Positions 6,599 to 8,457 of a stretch of 8,457 nucleotides of DNA are shown in pieces. Under the pieces are notes generated by a model. That model searched no databases, was not told the DNA's origin, and was given only the letters and a program-made list of their open reading frames with translations. How positions within the stretch are numbered: position 1 is the first letter of the stretch; each line of letters opens with the position of its first letter. Source of the DNA: RUG708 sp050946535 (GTDB lineage Bacteria > Bacillota > Clostridia > Peptostreptococcales > Anaerovoracaceae); assembly GCA_050946535.1 (NCBI GenBank), contig JBMNUZ010000023.1, positions 1 to 8,457 on the forward strand. The letters are read 5' to 3'. A program made the translations under genes and the position numbers.

Positions 6599-6809
6599 CG
6601 GGCGGATTCAGGATTTTTATTTCGATTCAGAAGAGAATTCAGGAATGACGGGCGGATTCCGGTTTATATTTTGATTCAGAAGAGAATGCAGGAATGACGG
6701 ACAGATTCCGATTTTTATTTCGATTCCGAAGAAAATGCAGGAATAGCGGACGGATTCCGGATTTATTATTTCGATTACAGGGAAAGTCCGGGAACGACAA
6801 ACGGATTCT
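6551..6809 (+). repeat. About five tandem 50-bp copies of the kinase gene's 3' end
   Basis: The last 50 bases of the kinase reading frame and its stop (from 6551) are followed by copies starting at about 6601, 6651, 6700, 6749 and 6799 (the last one cut short), with unit lengths of 50, 49, 49 and 50. Each full unit reads roughly CGGATTCCGGATTTT, then TTTCGATTCCGAAGAA, then GCAGGAATGAC. The copy at 6601 still spells GFRIFISIQKRIQE and a stop in its own frame, so it is a near-perfect echo of the kinase C-terminus. Later copies carry single-base deletions and have decayed. The array fills the gap between the kinase and the regulator and contains no gene. Confidence 0.9.
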
Positions 6810-6850
6810 GCAGATGACACGATAGGAAATACTACAGGAGAAATGTGAAA

Positions 6851-7474
6851 ATGAAAGTTTTAATCATCGATGATGACAGTCTGATCACGATGGCGCTCAG
6901 CACGATACTCGCCGCCGATCCGGAAGTGGAGATCTGCGGGACCGGCAACAGCGGCGCCGAGGCGATCGATCTGTACAAAGAAAAAAAGCCGGACGTCATC
7001 ATCATGGACATCCGTATGAAAGAGATGGACGGGCTCACCGCTCTTGAGGAAATTCTGAAGGAAGACCCGGACGCAAAGGTTCTGCTCCTTACGACGTTTC
7101 TGGATGACGAGTACATCATCCGCGCGATCCGCCTCGGCGCCCGAGGTTATCTGCTGAAACAGGACTACACGGCGCTGCCGGCGGCGATCAGGGCTGTATG
7201 CTCTGGGCAGACCGTCTTCGGCGAGGAGGTAACTGCGAAGATGCCTGATCTCATCGCAGGCCATTCTGCTTCGGGATTCGACGCCTCAGATCTCACCGAA
7301 AGAGAAACTGTCCTTTGCGCGTACGTCGCCGACGGGCTCTCCAACAAAGAAATCGGAGAGAAAATGTATCTCTCGGAGGGAACCGTGCGGAATTATCTGT
7401 CCTCGGTTCTGTCCAAGCTCGGCCTCCGGGACAGGACACAGCTTGCGATTTACTATCTGACGGGAAAGAAATGA
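6851..7474 (+). CDS. Response regulator, NarL/FixJ family
   Basis: A 207-residue two-domain transcription factor, partner of the kinase upstream. The receiver domain has the acidic pocket DDD (7-9), the phosphorylated aspartate D53 in IIMDIRM, the switch threonines T81-T82 and the lysine K103 (YLLKQ). The C-terminal LuxR-type helix-turn-helix covers about 147-205, with LTERE, the recognition region GLSNKEIGEKMYLSEGTVRNYLSS and the closing SKLGLRDRTQLAIYYL. The start at ATG 6851 has AGGAG 10 bases upstream; a GTG at 6845 in the same frame would add two residues but has a spacing of only 4. It lies about 250 bases after the kinase stop, beyond the tandem repeats. It probably controls the divergent transporter operon, as LnrK does for LnrLMN. 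All catalytic residues are in place. Confidence 0.93.
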   Translation: MKVLIIDDDSLITMALSTILAADPEVEICGTGNSGAEAIDLYKEKKPDVIIMDIRMKEMDGLTALEEILKEDPDAKVLLLTTFLDDEYIIRAIRLGARGYLLKQDYTALPAAIRAVCSGQTVFGEEVTAKMPDLIAGHSASGFDASDLTERETVLCAYVADGLSNKEIGEKMYLSEGTVRNYLSSVLSKLGLRDRTQLAIYYLTGKK

Positions 7475-7496
7475 TAAGGGAACAATGATAAGGGAA
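7471..7496 (+). repeat. Short tandem duplication around the regulator stop and next ribosome site
   Basis: ATGATAAGGGAA occurs at 7471-7482 and again at 7485-7496, a 14-base period. The first copy carries the regulator's stop codon. The second supplies the AAGGGAA that is the best ribosome binding site for the next gene, 11 bases before its ATG. It looks like a small slippage duplication. Confidence 0.6.
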
Positions 7497-7507
7497 AATA
7501 AAGAATC

Positions 7508-8098
7508 ATGAAGAAGTCATTTTTCTATCTTGGAAATATAACCGGCGGAGCCATCTATTACTGCAATGACGACCGGAACATATATTTATTTCCGCCGCAG
7601 ACCACGGAAACTGCAGAGAAAACGAAGCGCTCCATCGACCTGAGCCCGCTGTTTTCAGCCGCAGGCATTTTCGGGTACCTGTTGATGAGAGGACTCACAC
7701 ATACGGTTACTACACATTATTCTGCTTTATTCATATTTCTCTACTGCTTCTTTTCTGCGATTGGCGGCCTCGGCATTGCTTTCATGTTTATCGGCTTTAT
7801 AAGAAGAAGGACCCGTAAAAACAGCTCCAGCTTCGTTTTGCTCGAAAAGATCAGCGAAGATGATTATATGCTGATCCGGAATAAAGCCAGAAAGCAGCTT
7901 CCTTTCATCTATATTTTTTCTGCATTGCTGCTGTATGTGGTGATCACAGAGCCCATGAGCTGGCAGGATTACACAGATGTATTCATATTTTTCACTTATT
8001 TTGTGGTGTGGGCGGCCCTGGCCGTGATAATTTACTTATTCTCACCATTTCATTGGTTTCGCTCGATGAAAGCACTGCGCCGGATCCGCAACGAATGA
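7508..8098 (+). CDS. Small four-helix membrane protein of unknown function
   Basis: A 196-residue protein that I do not recognise. It starts with a short polar, tyrosine-rich segment (FYLGNITGGAIYYCNDDRNIYLFPP, residues 6-30) and no cleavable signal. Four hydrophobic segments follow: about 46-63, 73-98, 131-147 and 157-178. A basic loop, RRRTRK, follows the second one, so the loop 99-130 is probably cytoplasmic, as is the basic tail KALRRIRNE. The layout (short soluble head and a helical bundle) vaguely recalls small Bacillota membrane proteins such as DUF443, but no motif settles it. It lies 33 bases after the regulator stop on the same strand, so it is probably co-transcribed with the two-component system and may be an accessory sensor or immunity-type protein; that role is inference from position only. 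The start is ATG 7508 with a modest AAGGGAA site. Confidence 0.75.
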   Translation: MKKSFFYLGNITGGAIYYCNDDRNIYLFPPQTTETAEKTKRSIDLSPLFSAAGIFGYLLMRGLTHTVTTHYSALFIFLYCFFSAIGGLGIAFMFIGFIRRRTRKNSSSFVLLEKISEDDYMLIRNKARKQLPFIYIFSALLLYVVITEPMSWQDYTDVFIFFTYFVVWAALAVIIYLFSPFHWFRSMKALRRIRNE

Positions 8099-8335
8099 AT
8101 CGTTAAGGAAGGTGTTTTCCCGTCAAGTCAATGAGCAAGTACAACATCAGCCGGTTTTTCCGGATATGAAAATTCCCCCTCCACAGGACTTATATATCAG
8201 TATCCTGCAAAGGGGGATCGTATCAGATCATACCATTTCATCAGCTCAGGTATTTAATTTTTCATCGTCTTCCGGATTTCATTCCTGCATCGTTTATCGC
8301 ATAATTTCCGAACTAAACCGGTGCTATTTCTGATA
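8099..8335 (+). other. Non-coding gap before the IS3 end, with one imperfect hairpin
   Basis: I see no credible gene here. Bases 8174-8180 pair with 8211-8217 (7 bp, TCCCCCT type), then a 3-by-3 internal loop, then CAGGA (8184-8188) pairs with TCCTG (8203-8207), with a 14-base AT-rich loop. No T-run follows, so it is not a typical terminator. A 73-codon frame starting with GTG at 8112 has a ribosome-like AAGGAAG only one base away and a composition with no recognisable features; it is not called. Confidence 0.4.
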
Positions 8336-8375
8336 TGTACCCAGAAAACTGGACACATTGATCTAGGAGCCAAAC

Positions 8376-8456
8376 CTAACACATGGATGCTTCCCTGTAC
8401 TTTGCAGGGGGCATCCAATTTGTTTTCTTCTGGATCCGCTCATTGTTGTAATAATA
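8376..8456 (-). CDS. IS3-family transposase OrfB, C-terminal fragment
   Basis: Only the last 26 codons and the stop are in the window; the gene continues past the right edge. The visible residues start YYYNNERIQKKTNWMPP and end in KYREASMC. The YNNERIQ-K-T...P--YR pattern is the conserved end of the IS3-family DDE integrase domain (rve type), found just after the catalytic glutamate region. This identifies the family well despite the short length. The protein would cut and join the element ends during transposition. In IS3 elements it is normally made by frameshifting between two frames, which cannot be checked here. Confidence 0.85.
   Translation of the reverse strand, partial: YYYNNERIQKKTNWMPPAKYREASMC
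8385..8416. terminator. Strong hairpin in the transposase 3' end, possible terminator
   Basis: GGATGC (8385-8390) pairs with GCATCC (8411-8416), and inside it CCCTG (8393-8397) pairs with CAGGG (8405-8409) over a 7-base loop. On the plus strand a T-rich run (AATTTGTTTTCTT) follows, which would suit a terminator for transcripts entering the element from the left. It also encodes transposase residues on the minus strand, so the structure may be partly a by-product. Confidence 0.4.
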
Positions 8457-8457
8457 T

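Larger units (their letters stand above)
8336..8457 (-). mobile_element. Right end of an IS3-family insertion sequence (partial)
   Basis: The sequence from 8336 begins TGTACCCAGAAAACTGGACA, a typical IS3-family terminal inverted repeat starting with TG. It is followed inward by the stop codon of a minus-strand transposase frame. The repeat lies 3' of the transposase, so it is the right end. The rest of the element is beyond the window, so neither the other repeat nor the target duplication can be checked; the bases just outside are GATA. The insertion lies downstream of the membrane protein gene and breaks no visible gene. Confidence 0.85.

Noticed and set aside
6551..6809. CRISPR array or phage attachment site
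   Set aside because: The 50-base units are continuous copies of coding sequence with no spacers between them, and no integrase is nearby.
8148..8165. CCGG-TTTTT-CCGG as a terminator of the regulator operon
   Set aside because: The stem is only 4 bp and no T-run follows it.
8112..8333. A 73-codon frame starting with GTG
   Set aside because: The ribosome-like site is too near the start, the peptide has no recognisable features, and it ends at the IS boundary by chance.

Overview
The window looks like a piece of a Bacillota (Firmicutes) chromosome, most likely from a Clostridia-type anaerobe. The grounds are roughly 50% GC coding sequence, strong AGGAGG-type ribosome binding sites, a DesK/NarL-type two-component system beside an ABC-2 exporter, and a Clostridia/Bacilli-like IS3 end. 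This assignment is an inference, and genus cannot be called.

Layout. (1) Bases 1 to about 118 are AT-rich and non-coding and seem foreign to the gene they abut; they may be the edge of an insertion. (2) Bases 89-1633 (minus) hold a YtcJ-type amidohydrolase whose C-terminal end is missing exactly where this foreign sequence starts. (3) Bases 1634-2111 have no convincing protein gene. They hold a possible amidohydrolase promoter, seventeen degenerate 9-bp tandem units, a strong intrinsic terminator on the minus strand, and a structured stretch with a perfect TTGACA box that could be the start of a small RNA. (4) Bases 2112-5322 (minus) form a tight three-gene operon of one ABC ATPase and two ABC-2 permeases. 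(5) Bases 5323-5446 are the divergent control region, with an extended -10 box for the plus strand and two small palindromes. (6) Bases 5447-8098 (plus) hold a HisKA_3 histidine kinase, a NarL/FixJ response regulator, and a small four-helix membrane protein that I do not recognise. (7) Bases 8099-8335 are non-coding, with one imperfect hairpin. (8) From 8336 to the end is the terminal inverted repeat and the last 26 codons of an IS3-family transposase.

How the genes work together. One ATPase, two different ABC-2 permeases, a DesK-like kinase without a large sensor domain and a NarL-type regulator match the architecture of LnrJKLMN (YfiJKLMN) of Bacillus subtilis. That system senses and exports membrane-active lipidic antibiotics. 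Here the two halves are divergent, so the regulator probably acts on the shared 124-bp control region. Substrate and inducer cannot be read from sequence. The most unusual local structure is a run of about five 50-bp tandem copies of the 3' end of the kinase gene, lying between kinase and regulator.
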